From contig CAVUIT010000012.1 of assembly GCA_963741625.1 (NCBI GenBank), positions 310,001 to 374,000 of the forward strand: 64,000 nucleotides of DNA, given 5' to 3'. Both the position numbers and the translations under genes were made by a program. Positions 1-8,939 of the stretch are shown in pieces. Under the pieces are notes generated by a model. The model made no database searches. It had not been told where the DNA came from and saw nothing but the letters and a program-made list of their open reading frames with translations. The stretch's first letter is position 1, and each line of letters opens with the position of its first letter. The DNA comes from CAWBBA01 sp963741625 (lineage in GTDB: Bacteria > Desulfobacterota > Desulfomonilia > Desulfomonilales > Desulfomonilaceae).

Positions 1-1728
1 GGAATAATACTTGACTCAGGTCCGGAGAGCGTTGCGGGATTGGCATCACCGCGTTTGACTAACGAAGATTGCTACGCTTTCCAGAAGTTATTCCGTGCAA
101 TTATAGGTACAAATAACATCGACAGCGAGGCCAGATTCAGCTTCTTGCGGGTCCAAAGGGCCTTCGAGTTGACTGGCCTTTCAGGGGCCACAGGCAGTCT
201 CGAAGACCTGCTTGAAGCAGAGGCTATGCTCGTAATAGGTGTAGACCCCCTGGAAGAAACACCCGCTTTGGGGTGGAAGGTCAAGGCGGCGGCGCGGCGA
301 TATGACAGCAATGTGATTGTGGCCAATTCCCGAAGGACCAGCCTGGAAAAGTTTGCTCGTGTGCAGTTGAGAATACGTCCATATTCCGAAAGCGATCTGA
401 TCCTCGGGATAATGAAAATCATTCTGGATTTGGACCTGTGGGACAGTAAATTCGTCCGAGATCGGACAGTCAATTTCCTTCCCATGAAGAACCTGCTTGA
501 CAAGATTTCTCTTAAAGGCATTCTGAAGAGCACAGGTGTTTCGGGTGAGGCTCTTGAGGAAGCGGCACGGGTTCTTGGCAAAGCCCCAAAAGCATCCATA
601 ATCTTCGGCGGAGACGTAATCTTACAGGCAAACGGCCTCCAGTGCGCCATGAATTTGGCGAATCTGGCCCTTCTGACTGGGAATGTCGGAGGAGTCGGAG
701 CCGGGATATTCCCTATTTTTGAAAAAGGGAACATGATTGGGATGTGCGGCATGGGTGCCCTTCCGGAATACCTTCCCGGATTCCAGGACGCAGCGTACGC
801 GCGAGACCTTTTCGAGCGCGTCTGGAAAACAAACCTTCCCTACGGCAAAGGGAGAACGGTGCCTGAGATGGTTCGGGGGCTGGAAACCGGAGAGCTTAGG
901 GCTATGTATATTGCCGGCGCAGATCCGCTCACCGATTATCCCAATGCGGGGCGTTTCGCGTCGGCTTTGGAAAGGGCGGATCTCGTGATAGTGCAGGATC
1001 TCTTTCTGAGCCCGACAGCAAAGATGGCCCATTGCGTTTTTCCCGCGGCTTCCTTTGCTGAAAAGGAAGGGACCATGACCAATATCGAGCACCGCATTCA
1101 AAGGCTGAATCCGGTAATCCCTCCGATGGGGCAGGCCATTCCGGACTGGAGTATTTTCGAAGAGGTGGCCAAGGCCCTGGGGCAACCCATGGGCTTTTTC
1201 AAAGCGGCTGACGTCTTCAGGGAAATGACCCTTACCATACCTCCCTACAAGGGCCTCAAGCTACAAGACCTGCAAGGAGATGGCAAAATCGTTCCCCTTC
1301 TTGGGGAGAACAATGTAGGGCTGCGAGGACGAGACAATTACTCCTTTGCACCGGTTCGCACCTGGGAAGGGCCCGAGAAGGAGGATGTCGCGGTGTATCC
1401 GTTTGAGCTGATCGCCGGCCGATGCATGTTTCATTTCGGGTCAACTTCAACACGGTCCAGGAACCTACTCCAGCTCTGCCCGGAGGGAAATTTGCAGATC
1501 AACGCGGAGGACGCCGAGACTCTTGGCCTCAAAGAAGGAGACCAAGTGAAAGTCAGCTCTCGCAGCGGTTCTTTTGTTGCACCGACCAAGCTGTCGGACA
1601 AAATCGATAGGGGAATGGTTTTTGTCCCTACCAACTTCCCCGACCAGTCTGTGTACCGATTGTTCGAGGAAAACACTACCGTGTGCAGAGTCAAGTTGAC
1701 CGCTATGGGAGCGGCTACTGCGGAGTGA
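1..1728 (+). CDS. Molybdopterin oxidoreductase, NuoG/FdhA-like, C-terminal part (5' partial)
   Basis: The reading frame is open to the left edge, so the N-terminus (iron-sulfur and 4Fe-4S domains in this family) lies outside the window. Near the visible start is the family motif GLASPRLTNEDCYAFQKL, then GVDPLEETP and IAGADPLTDYPNAGRF, then an AEKEGTMTNIEHRIQ motif typical of molybdopterin oxidoreductases. The last 110 residues or so form a molydopterin-dinucleotide-binding beta-barrel domain (LQINAEDAETLGLKEGDQVKV). The family transfers electrons in NADH:quinone oxidoreductase (NuoG) or formate dehydrogenase. Which of the two cannot be decided without the upstream domains and neighbours. A 220-base gap follows before the signalling genes. 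Confidence 0.82.
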   Translation, partial: GIILDSGPESVAGLASPRLTNEDCYAFQKLFRAIIGTNNIDSEARFSFLRVQRAFELTGLSGATGSLEDLLEAEAMLVIGVDPLEETPALGWKVKAAARRYDSNVIVANSRRTSLEKFARVQLRIRPYSESDLILGIMKIILDLDLWDSKFVRDRTVNFLPMKNLLDKISLKGILKSTGVSGEALEEAARVLGKAPKASIIFGGDVILQANGLQCAMNLANLALLTGNVGGVGAGIFPIFEKGNMIGMCGMGALPEYLPGFQDAAYARDLFERVWKTNLPYGKGRTVPEMVRGLETGELRAMYIAGADPLTDYPNAGRFASALERADLVIVQDLFLSPTAKMAHCVFPAASFAEKEGTMTNIEHRIQRLNPVIPPMGQAIPDWSIFEEVAKALGQPMGFFKAADVFREMTLTIPPYKGLKLQDLQGDGKIVPLLGENNVGLRGRDNYSFAPVRTWEGPEKEDVAVYPFELIAGRCMFHFGSTSTRSRNLLQLCPEGNLQINAEDAETLGLKEGDQVKVSSRSGSFVAPTKLSDKIDRGMVFVPTNFPDQSVYRLFEENTTVCRVKLTAMGAATAE

Positions 1729-1949
1729 CCTTGTTGGCAGTCGAGGTGGATACTTCACCCCTGACATGGCTGATTAGTTACGGAATTATCTTGGAAGAGG
1801 AGTGACACTCCTCATCGGATGGAGGCAGAGCCGCTGGCCATGTTTGCGGCATGCGCTCCTTCAGGCAATAAAACCACCGGTCCTGTGCTCCACTATTTCG
1901 CCGTGGGGCTACATACGAATCAAGGTAACAAAAATATGAGGAGGTCAGC

Positions 1950-2913
1950 ATGAACGTCCGGGGGAAACCAAAGGCGACGATACTCGTCATTGACGATGAA
2001 CAGATCGTCCACGAAAGTGTCCAGCGGATTCTTGTGGAAGAGGGATACGAGGTGGAAGGGGCTTTGCGCGTGGATCAGGCCCTGGATCTGCTGGCAAAAG
2101 GATCATACGATCTGGTTCTCACAGATCTGATGATGCCGGACCGCAGTGGAATGGACGCGGTCGAGGCTGTTGCCCAGAGATCATCCCCATACAGGTGTGG
2201 TCATGTTTACCGGCTTCGCCACAGTGGACTCGGCAGTGGCGTCCATGAAACTGGGGGCGCTTGATTACCTCCCCAAACCGTTCACTCCGGAAGAGTTGGT
2301 CCAGGTTACGGAGAAAGCCCTTGAGAAAACCTGGAAAGCGAGACGTGACAGGGAAATTGAGCAGACTTACGCGCAAGCGGAAAAGGCTATTGCATCCAGC
2401 CTGGACTTGAAAGAGATATTGAATCTGATCTGTGCCAGTGTGGTTAAGCTCTTTAAGGTGAAGGGCAGCTCTCTCCTGATGTACCGCAAGAAGGACCAGA
2501 CTCTGGAAATAGCTTCCTCATTTGGCCTTAGCGATGAGTACTTACAAAAGGGAATGGTGGATAGCTCAAAGAGTATCGCCGAAGGTTTTGAGTCCGGAAA
2601 ATCAGTCCTAATCGAAGAGGCGGATTTTGATGCGAAACTTCATTATCCTGGTGAAGCCAGGAAAGAGGGCATAGTTTCAATACTTTCGGTTCCGCTGAAA
2701 CTCGGCGACACTATACTTGGCTTCCTCAGGATCTACAGTTCCGAAAAGCGCAGCTTCGACCCCGAAGAGATGAGCTTGTTGGTCAAATTCGCGGAACAGG
2801 GAGCGCAAGCCGTAGAAAATGCCATGAGTTATGAAAGAGTTCGCAGCGACATTGAAGGGATGAAGCAATCAATTCCCGGACCTCTCGCCAGAAAAATGGC
2901 GGAACAGAGTTAG
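1950..2913 (+). pseudogene. Response regulator receiver-GAF protein, frameshifted
   Basis: Residues 1-75 begin a CheY-like receiver (ILVIDDEQ; phospho-acceptor Asp in VLTDLMMP). The frame breaks near 2178. Dropping one A there reads AVAQ-DHPHTGVVMFTG and on through the receiver end (MKLGALDYLPKPFTPEEL) into a GAF domain, ending at 2913. The repaired segment aligns without gaps to the paralogue 160 bases downstream, so one inserted base is the simplest explanation. There is no DNA-binding output domain: a phospho-signal would feed a GAF module. The start has a good ribosome site (aggaggtcagc-ATG). It is either a sequencing insertion or a real frameshift in a duplicated gene. Confidence 0.8.
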
Positions 2914-3072
2914 GGGCTGTTGCGGCTACGCGGTCAATTTCATGAGTTTTTTATTCCCCCGAGTCTTGTCGGGATGTTGTGCCTGAGATATCAAGCTGGC
3001 TGGAGGCGCGACTTGCCCTTGAAGGCTGTTGAACCTTCTGAAACATGCAATCTTCGTCAGGAGTAGGAGAAG

Positions 3073-4020
3073 ATGGACAAGAAAAATGGAAAGGTGCTGG
3101 TTCTGGATGACGAGCAAATCGTGCTTGATAGTGTCACGCGTATTCTCGAAGATGAGAACTATGAGGTGAAAACCTGCCGCAGCGGCAAAGCAGCCGTGGA
3201 ACTCCTCAAAGAAGGGGGGTTCGACATGGTGATCACTGATTTGAAGATGCCGGGCATGGACGGGCTTCAGGCCATGGAGGCACTTGCAGAAGTAGACCCC
3301 GATCTATCCATGATCATGGTCACCGCTTATTCAACCGTCGATTCCGCAGTCCAAGCTATGAAGCTCGGCGCGGTGGATTACATCCGCAAGCCGTTCACTC
3401 CGGATCAGCTTTCTGAACTCGTGGGCAAGGTGATGAACGGCCGTAAGGACCGTTTTGAGAAACGTTACCGGGAAGACACCTTTGCGGAAATCAAGACGGC
3501 CATTTCTTCTACGTTGAATTTGAAGCAAGTCTTGGACCTCATTGTTCAGGGCGTAGTCAAGGTGATGAAGGTCAAGGGGAGTACCCTCAGCTTGCTCGAC
3601 AATAAGCGGGAGAAACTTCGGGTCTTCGCTTACCACGGACTGAGCCGCGAGTACGTTGAAAAAGGGCCGTTAGATTCCTCCAGGAGCCTGGGAGCAACGG
3701 TGATGAACGGTAAGCACGCTTGGGTCGAGGACGCGGCCACGGATCCAAGGGTTCAGTATCCCACGGAGGCCATGCGCGAGGGGGTTAAATCGATCCTCAG
3801 CGTGCCATTGTTGGTTAGAAACAAAGTGATAGGTGCGCTGCGCGTTTACACTTCCGACACTCGCGACTTTTCTGACGAGGAGGTGCGCTTCCTTTACGGC
3901 TTCGCCGAGCAGGTTGCCATTGCAATCGAAAACGCGCGGTCCTACGAGGACGTAAAAGACGAGTATCAAGCTCTCCGAGACGATTTGTGGGATTACCTGG
4001 ACCGAGACGGCTGGCTGTAA
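3073..4020 (+). CDS. Response regulator receiver-GAF protein
   Basis: The 315-residue protein has an N-terminal receiver (acidic pair D12-D13, phospho-acceptor D56 in VITDLKMPGMDG, Lys in YIRKPF) and a C-terminal GAF domain from about residue 150 to 295 (SILSVPLLVRNKVIGALRVYTS). It lacks an HTH, AAA or GGDEF output, so it probably works by protein contacts with the kinases that follow. It is a close tandem paralogue of the frameshifted gene upstream, and the GAF halves share the same layout. The start is chosen for the ribosome site aggagtaggaga just before ATG. The ligand of the GAF domain is unknown. Confidence 0.88.
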   Translation: MDKKNGKVLVLDDEQIVLDSVTRILEDENYEVKTCRSGKAAVELLKEGGFDMVITDLKMPGMDGLQAMEALAEVDPDLSMIMVTAYSTVDSAVQAMKLGAVDYIRKPFTPDQLSELVGKVMNGRKDRFEKRYREDTFAEIKTAISSTLNLKQVLDLIVQGVVKVMKVKGSTLSLLDNKREKLRVFAYHGLSREYVEKGPLDSSRSLGATVMNGKHAWVEDAATDPRVQYPTEAMREGVKSILSVPLLVRNKVIGALRVYTSDTRDFSDEEVRFLYGFAEQVAIAIENARSYEDVKDEYQALRDDLWDYLDRDGWL

Positions 4021-4074
4021 TCTTCTGGGTCTAGTCGCTCGCCGCCACGCTACGGATTCTAAAGGGATAGAGAG

Positions 4075-5829
4075 ATGACCCCCACCTTAGAGTCGAAAGA
4101 CGTAGATGAGTTCGGTAGCGCTAGAGTAGTTGAGCAGGACACGGGAACCGCGGCGCTGAAGAGCATATCTCCCTATATTTCCCGGCAACCCGATTGGCTG
4201 GAGATCCTACTTCGGAGAATTGAAAGGCTGCTGCCTGCCGGGCTTAGGCCCAAGAGCGGATACCTCTTTTCATTCAAGAACAGGATTCTCATCAGCACGC
4301 TCGTCGTCGTGATCGGTGGGGTCATTATCGTGGGCGTCATCCTTCAGATGACAGTTTTTCCAAGGCTGAAAGCAGACGATCCTTCTGTAATCCTCAATCT
4401 AATCAAGATCATTCACTTCGTGGTCAGCATCGTGGTAATTGCCGCTAGCTGTCTTTTTATTCAACTGTTATCGAAAAACATAACCCTTCCTCTTCTGGAA
4501 CTTACCAAGTGCGCGGATCAGATTAGCCGTGAAGCCGGCGAAAACCTTGCCTCCGAAGCGGACGCTGTCGAGGACGAATCGGAAAAAGAAGCCGATTATC
4601 AGGCAATCGACTGTTTGCCTGCGGATGAGGTCTGCCAGCTCACTTCATCATTCAATAGGATGTTGATTCACCTGAAGGCCTCGGAGGCTTCTCTACGTGA
4701 GTCCGAAGAGAAGTACCGCTTTCTGTTCGACAACGCGCCCACACCCATATTCGTGCTGGACGCAGGTGACCTGACGATCCTTGACGTCAATGCCAGGGCC
4801 GAAGAAGAGTATCAATACAGCAGGGAAGAGCTGCTCAAGATGACGTTTGCCGACCTTGGCCGCGATAAGGACCGGGACCAGACGCGCAGGCTTCTTACTC
4901 AACTTGCTCCTACCGAAACCACACTTCTGCCTGTGCTTCGACATACGCGAAGAGACGGGACCCCTCTCATAGTCAACTTCCAAGGCAGTTTCAGTCGTTA
5001 CCGGAATCGGCCAGCGGTCATCGCAGCCGTCTGGGACGTAACCGAAAAACTGGAAAAGCACGCCATGCTGATTCAAGCAGGCAAGATGGCCACACTGGGC
5101 GAAATGGCTACCGGGATCGCTCACGAGCTGAATCAGCCGCTGAATGTTATCAGGCTCGGTTGCGACTACGTTGTCAAGAAAACCAAAACGGGGCAGATTT
5201 TGTCTCACGAGGACCTGGTCAACCTGACCAGGGAACTCACCTTCAGTGTTGACCGCGCCTCTAGAATAATCAGTCACTTGCGTCAGTTCGGGCGCAAGGC
5301 CGACGACAGTATGGGACCCATCGACCTCAATATGCCGATCCGCAATGTCTTCACGCTGTTGGGAAGTCAACTGGAAGCGCGGGGTATTCGATGGGAACTT
5401 GCGCTGGATTACCACCTGCCGCAGATACTCGGCGATGCGAACAGGCTGGAACAGGTTTTCATCAACCTGCTCCTGAACGCGAGGGATGCGATGCTTGCAG
5501 AGGAAAAGGCCGTGCAGTCCCAAGAAACACCAACAGCCAAAGCAATCAAGATAGAATCGTACCTAATCGGAAATCGGGTCGTGGTCACGGTTTCCGACAC
5601 AGGACCCGGAGTCCCGGAGGCGATTAAGAACAAGGTCTTCGAGCCGTTTTTTACAACCAAGAAGACAGGAGAAGGAACCGGTCTCGGGCTTTCTATAAGT
5701 TATGGTATCATCCGGGAGCACCATGGGACCATAGAGATTGATTCCGGCAAAACCCACGGAGCTACCTTTCGAATGACATTCCCCGTTCTGAAGACGGAGA
5801 GCGATGATGGCAAGAATCCTGGTAGTTGA
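4075..5829 (+). CDS. Membrane PAS-domain sensor histidine kinase
   Basis: The 584-residue kinase has two predicted membrane helices (about 72-94 and 111-131) joined by a very short loop, so there is almost no periplasmic sensor. A HAMP-like linker with an acidic insertion follows (about 140-190), then PAS (about 215-325), HisKA with phospho-His 350 in GIAHELNQPLN, and an ATPase domain with an N box (NLLLNARDAM), G1 (DTGPGVP) and G2 (GTGLGLSIS). The GEMATGIAHELNQPL context is typical of NtrB/DctB-like kinases. It overlaps the next gene by 26 bases, which suggests translational coupling. Likely partners are the receiver-GAF proteins upstream and the hybrid downstream. Confidence 0.9.
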   Translation: MTPTLESKDVDEFGSARVVEQDTGTAALKSISPYISRQPDWLEILLRRIERLLPAGLRPKSGYLFSFKNRILISTLVVVIGGVIIVGVILQMTVFPRLKADDPSVILNLIKIIHFVVSIVVIAASCLFIQLLSKNITLPLLELTKCADQISREAGENLASEADAVEDESEKEADYQAIDCLPADEVCQLTSSFNRMLIHLKASEASLRESEEKYRFLFDNAPTPIFVLDAGDLTILDVNARAEEEYQYSREELLKMTFADLGRDKDRDQTRRLLTQLAPTETTLLPVLRHTRRDGTPLIVNFQGSFSRYRNRPAVIAAVWDVTEKLEKHAMLIQAGKMATLGEMATGIAHELNQPLNVIRLGCDYVVKKTKTGQILSHEDLVNLTRELTFSVDRASRIISHLRQFGRKADDSMGPIDLNMPIRNVFTLLGSQLEARGIRWELALDYHLPQILGDANRLEQVFINLLLNARDAMLAEEKAVQSQETPTAKAIKIESYLIGNRVVVTVSDTGPGVPEAIKNKVFEPFFTTKKTGEGTGLGLSISYGIIREHHGTIEIDSGKTHGATFRMTFPVLKTESDDGKNPGS

Positions 5830-7306
5830 TGACGAAGAAAGCATCAGGAACTTGATGCGCATGACTCTGGAGCTTGACGGCTACAAGGTCTCGACAGCCG
5901 CTGACGGTCCGACTGCGCTGGAGATCTTCGAAAAAGAGAACCCTGAAGTGGTCCTGCTGGATGTGAGACTGCCGGGCATGAGCGGAATTGAGATTTTGGA
6001 TAGGATAAAGGCCATCAATCAGGACGCGGAGGTTATCATCATCACTGGGCACGGCGACATGGACATGGCGGTGGACTGTCTCCGAAAACAAGCCTCCAAT
6101 TTCTTGACAAAGCCTGTGAGTGAGGAACTGCTTTCTCTCTCTTTGAAGAGTTCCCTGGAGAGAGTCGCCCTTAAGAAGAAAATCCGGCAGTATACCCGTA
6201 ATCTGGAGATCCTCGTCCGAGAAGCCAATGTGGAGTTGGAACGAGCCTATCAATTCAGAGAAAACATAATCGAAAACTCGCCCGACGCGATAGTCTGTGT
6301 CCGCAAGGGGGGAGAAATCATCATTTTCAATTCCGCCGCGGAAAAGCTTCTCGGTTACAAGAAAGAAGAAGTGATTGGGAAGATGAGCATCGTCAAAGTC
6401 TATCCCCCCGGCGGTGCGAAACAGGTCATGAGGCAATTAAGATCCGACGAATTCGGCGGTAAAGGTTTGCTGCAAAAAACTGAAGTTGCAGTGCTGGACA
6501 AGGCCGGCAACGAAATTCCAACCTATCTGTCAGCCGCGATTCTTTACGAAGATGGCCGAGAAGCAGGCTCGGTGGGGATTTTTACCGATTTGAGGGAACA
6601 CAGGAAGCTTGAAAAACAGCTTCTTCGTTCTGAAAAGCTATCTTCTCTCGGAAAGCTTTCTGCAGGTATCGCGCACGAAATTAATCAGCCCCTCACCGGG
6701 GTGTTGACGTTTGCGCATCTCCTCTTGAGAAAGTTCAAGGATGACGAGACAACTCGAAAAGACCTCGAAACCATAGTGCGCGAAACCACCCGCATACGCG
6801 GCATCGTTCAGGGAATCCTGGATTTCGCCCGTGAAACTCCCATGCAGAAGAAACCACGGAAGATAGAAGAGGTTCTCGACCAAACACTTGAAATTGTGGT
6901 GCATCAGCAACGATTTTTCGGGATTACCCTGGAGAAGAAGTACGACCCGTCGCTTCCCGAAGTGGTGGTTGATTCAAACTTGATGGAACAGGTCTTTATG
7001 AACATTATTCTCAATGCCCTGGACGCCATGCACGGGTCCGGAACTTTGACCGTAAAGACTCGACGCAATAACGGCTGGGCCGAAGTGGAGTTTTCAGATT
7101 CCGGTACGGGAATGCCCGAGGAAATTCTCGACAAAATCTTTGACCCTTTCTTTACTACTAAAGACTCGACCGAAGGCATGGGCATGGGATTGGGATTGGC
7201 TGTCAGCTATGGAATAGTGAAGAACCACAACGGCGACATCTCGGTGTCCAGCAAAGCAGGCCAGGGAACCACATTCTCCATCCGGTTGCCGCTGGACAAT
7301 GCGTGA
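5804..7306 (+). CDS. Receiver-PAS-histidine kinase hybrid
   Basis: The 500-residue soluble protein has a receiver first (D9-D10; phospho-acceptor D53 in VVLLDVRLPGMSG), then a coiled linker, PAS (about 155-265), HisKA with His 291 in SAGIAHEINQPLTG, and HATPase (NIILNALDAM, DSGTGMP, GMGLGLAVSYG). An N-terminal receiver with a C-terminal kinase means the protein can receive phosphate from the preceding kinase and then change its own kinase activity. ATG codons lie at 5804 and 5807, and either could be used. The start lies inside the preceding kinase gene. No DNA-binding regulator is encoded nearby. Confidence 0.9.
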   Translation: MMARILVVDDEESIRNLMRMTLELDGYKVSTAADGPTALEIFEKENPEVVLLDVRLPGMSGIEILDRIKAINQDAEVIIITGHGDMDMAVDCLRKQASNFLTKPVSEELLSLSLKSSLERVALKKKIRQYTRNLEILVREANVELERAYQFRENIIENSPDAIVCVRKGGEIIIFNSAAEKLLGYKKEEVIGKMSIVKVYPPGGAKQVMRQLRSDEFGGKGLLQKTEVAVLDKAGNEIPTYLSAAILYEDGREAGSVGIFTDLREHRKLEKQLLRSEKLSSLGKLSAGIAHEINQPLTGVLTFAHLLLRKFKDDETTRKDLETIVRETTRIRGIVQGILDFARETPMQKKPRKIEEVLDQTLEIVVHQQRFFGITLEKKYDPSLPEVVVDSNLMEQVFMNIILNALDAMHGSGTLTVKTRRNNGWAEVEFSDSGTGMPEEILDKIFDPFFTTKDSTEGMGMGLGLAVSYGIVKNHNGDISVSSKAGQGTTFSIRLPLDNA

Positions 7307-7330
7307 CGAGAGCACCACAAATTGTAATGG

Positions 7331-7359
7331 TTGACATACGGTGAACCACACTACAGAAT
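7331..7359 (+). promoter_or_regulatory. Putative sigma-70 promoter
   Basis: A perfect -35 TTGACA (7331-7336) and a weaker -10 CAGAAT (7354-7359) are separated by 17 bases. They lie in the gap before the secreted protein gene at 7448, giving a leader of about 80 bases. Confidence 0.4.
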
Positions 7360-7447
7360 TGTATAAATAAATCTAAGGAACGTGTTCCGATGTCTTGGCT
7401 GAGGACATCACACGTCCTCAATTGAATCCGTAAAAAGGGGGTAATAA

Positions 7448-7927
7448 ATGATGCGCTGGAAAATTACATTGATTGCCGCTGCTCTTTTGCTTCTGGGGTC
7501 CATAGGGTCTTCGTTTGCCGCAGAAGTCGGAGGAGAGGACGCCAAGAAAGAATTGAAGAAGTTCCAAGGCACTTGGGTAATGGTATCAGGGGAGTTGGGC
7601 GGGAAAAAGGCCGCTGACGAACACGTGAGTCGGAGTAAAATAGTCTATGAAGGGGACAAATTGCAGATTATGGTTCCCAATCAGACCGCGGAAACGATTG
7701 TCGCGGAGATCGTAAAGATCGACCCGACGAAAAACCCCAAGGAAATGCATTTCATCCGCAAGAACGGCCCCAACGCGGGCAAAACCCTCATAGGGATCTA
7801 CGAATTTGAGGGGGACGACCAGTACAAGTTTGCTTTCGACCCTGCCGGAGCCACGACCCTCAAGGATTTCGTCACCAAAGACGGGACAGGCCACGTTAGG
7901 AACACCTGGAAGCGGGTCAAGCCATAG
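7448..7927 (+). CDS. Secreted TIGR03067-like domain protein
   Basis: The 159-residue protein starts with a clear signal peptide (positive MMRWK, hydrophobic core, cleavage after SFA or AAE near residue 25). The mature part carries a KKFQGTWVMVSGE motif and a FEGDDQYKFAF segment, matching a lipocalin-like small domain known as TIGR03067. The function of that family is unknown. It is preceded by agggggtaataa before ATG. It stands alone with its own promoter, and the signalling genes upstream end 140 bases earlier. Confidence 0.7.
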   Translation: MMRWKITLIAAALLLLGSIGSSFAAEVGGEDAKKELKKFQGTWVMVSGELGGKKAADEHVSRSKIVYEGDKLQIMVPNQTAETIVAEIVKIDPTKNPKEMHFIRKNGPNAGKTLIGIYEFEGDDQYKFAFDPAGATTLKDFVTKDGTGHVRNTWKRVKP

Positions 7928-8189
7928 CTGCGCCTCTGCGCCCCGGAGCCAAGACTTGGTGCACCAGCGGAGGCACGGCGTTCTTAGACGACAACCGGTC
8001 CTCGAAAACAAGAAATCACGATGGCGCTGCACCAAAAGGCGCCATCGTGACTGACTTGACACCGGATGACAACGGTCTGGCCAGATAGATTCCCCCTGTC
8101 AAAAGCGTGCCGGCAGCGGGTTGCTCTGTGTTGCGTGTCGGCCGGATCCCGATGATTTGTTGAACCCTGTCCCTGTCCTACCTTTCCGG

Positions 8190-8218
8190 TTGCCCTGACG
8201 CACATTCGTGCATACAAT
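8190..8218 (+). promoter_or_regulatory. Putative promoter of the brnT-brnA pair
   Basis: A -35-like TTGCCC (8190-8195), a 17-base spacer and -10 TACAAT (8213-8218) end only six bases before the brnT ATG at 8225. The transcript would have a very short leader. BrnA-type antitoxins normally repress their own promoter. Confidence 0.45.
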
Positions 8219-8224
8219 GGGTTC

Positions 8225-8498
8225 ATGAAATTTGAATGGGATCAAGACAAGGCCGAGAAAAACCTCCTAAAGCACAACGTAGATTTTGCTGACGCAGTGA
8301 CCGTCTTTCTGGATAACGCCGCTTTGACGTTGGAAGACGCGTTACCCGACGAGGAACGCTTCGTCACAGTCGGAATGGACGCGCTAGGCCGGATTCTTGT
8401 TGTGGTTTACACTTGGCGCGGGGAGCGCATCCGCCTCATTTCCGCGCGGCAGGGCGACGCGACGTGAGCGGAGACAATATGAAGGAAAAGACCTATGA
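8225..8498 (+). pseudogene. brnT: BrnT family toxin, frameshifted near the C-terminus
   Basis: BrnT toxins are RelE-fold ribonucleases that stop translation. The start (KFEWDQDKAEKNLLKHNVDF), the DEERFVTVGMDALGRIL core and the RLISAR end motif identify the family. In the sequence as given the frame stops at 8467 after ISARQGDAT. Removing one G from the GGG at 8452-8454 gives ISARQATRRERRQYEGKDL, the normal BrnT C-terminus, and moves the stop to 8496-8498, where it overlaps the antitoxin ATG as ATGA. That coupling strongly suggests the intact gene read this way. The basic RRERR tail carries catalytic residues in the family, so the truncated form would probably be inactive. Confidence 0.8.
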
Positions 8499-8749
8499 AA
8501 AAAGAATACGATTTTAGCAGCGCTAAACGGGGGGCGGTGGTTCCAGTCTCGCCTGGCAAGACGCACGTGACAATTCCGCTGGATGACGATGTTTTGGCGT
8601 GGTTTCGGACTCAAGTTCATGAAATGGGCGGGGGCGACTATCAAACTCTCATCAACACTGCCCTACGTGAGTACATACGACAGTGCAGAGAGCCTCTGGA
8701 GGAAACGTTACGGCGAGTGATACGCGAAGAAATGTCTACTCATGCATGA
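8495..8749 (+). CDS. brnA: BrnA family antitoxin
   Basis: The 84-residue protein matches the BrnA antitoxin family, which neutralises BrnT and binds the shared promoter through a ribbon-helix-helix domain. The region VTIPLDDDVLAWFRTQVHEMGGGDYQTLINTALREYI shows the beta-strand, helix, turn, helix pattern. The 20 or so residues before it are basic and resemble the toxin-binding arm. It lies directly after brnT, and the restored toxin frame would overlap its start. The ribosome site is aaggaaaagacct. Beyond it the pair is isolated. Confidence 0.85.
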   Translation: MKKEYDFSSAKRGAVVPVSPGKTHVTIPLDDDVLAWFRTQVHEMGGGDYQTLINTALREYIRQCREPLEETLRRVIREEMSTHA

Positions 8750-8939
8750 ACGGAACCTGAGTTCTCAACATTGGGATGATACGATCTGAAGGTATGAACG
8801 CACCGGCCACCCACCAGGCGATGGCTTTTTCCTCAGAAATCTCGGCGCCACGCCCAAACGTGTTTTGAATCCCTGCAATCATGGTTGAAGACGCCGGAAC
8901 CAGACAAAATAGATGCGGTGTCTTAGGAACTCTGCGCCG

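Noticed and set aside
2146..2264. Programmed frameshift in the first receiver-GAF gene
   Set aside because: No slippery heptamer was seen, and the downstream paralogue has no shift.
4693..5523. Long reverse-strand frame opposite the kinase
   Set aside because: Antisense shadow of a well-conserved kinase; no ribosome site or family.
8465..8467. brnT TGA as another Sec codon
   Set aside because: No hairpin follows, and a one-base shift gives the normal BrnT end.
8736..8882. Small minus-strand frame of 48 residues
   Set aside because: Overlaps the brnA end, has no ribosome site and is too short to support.
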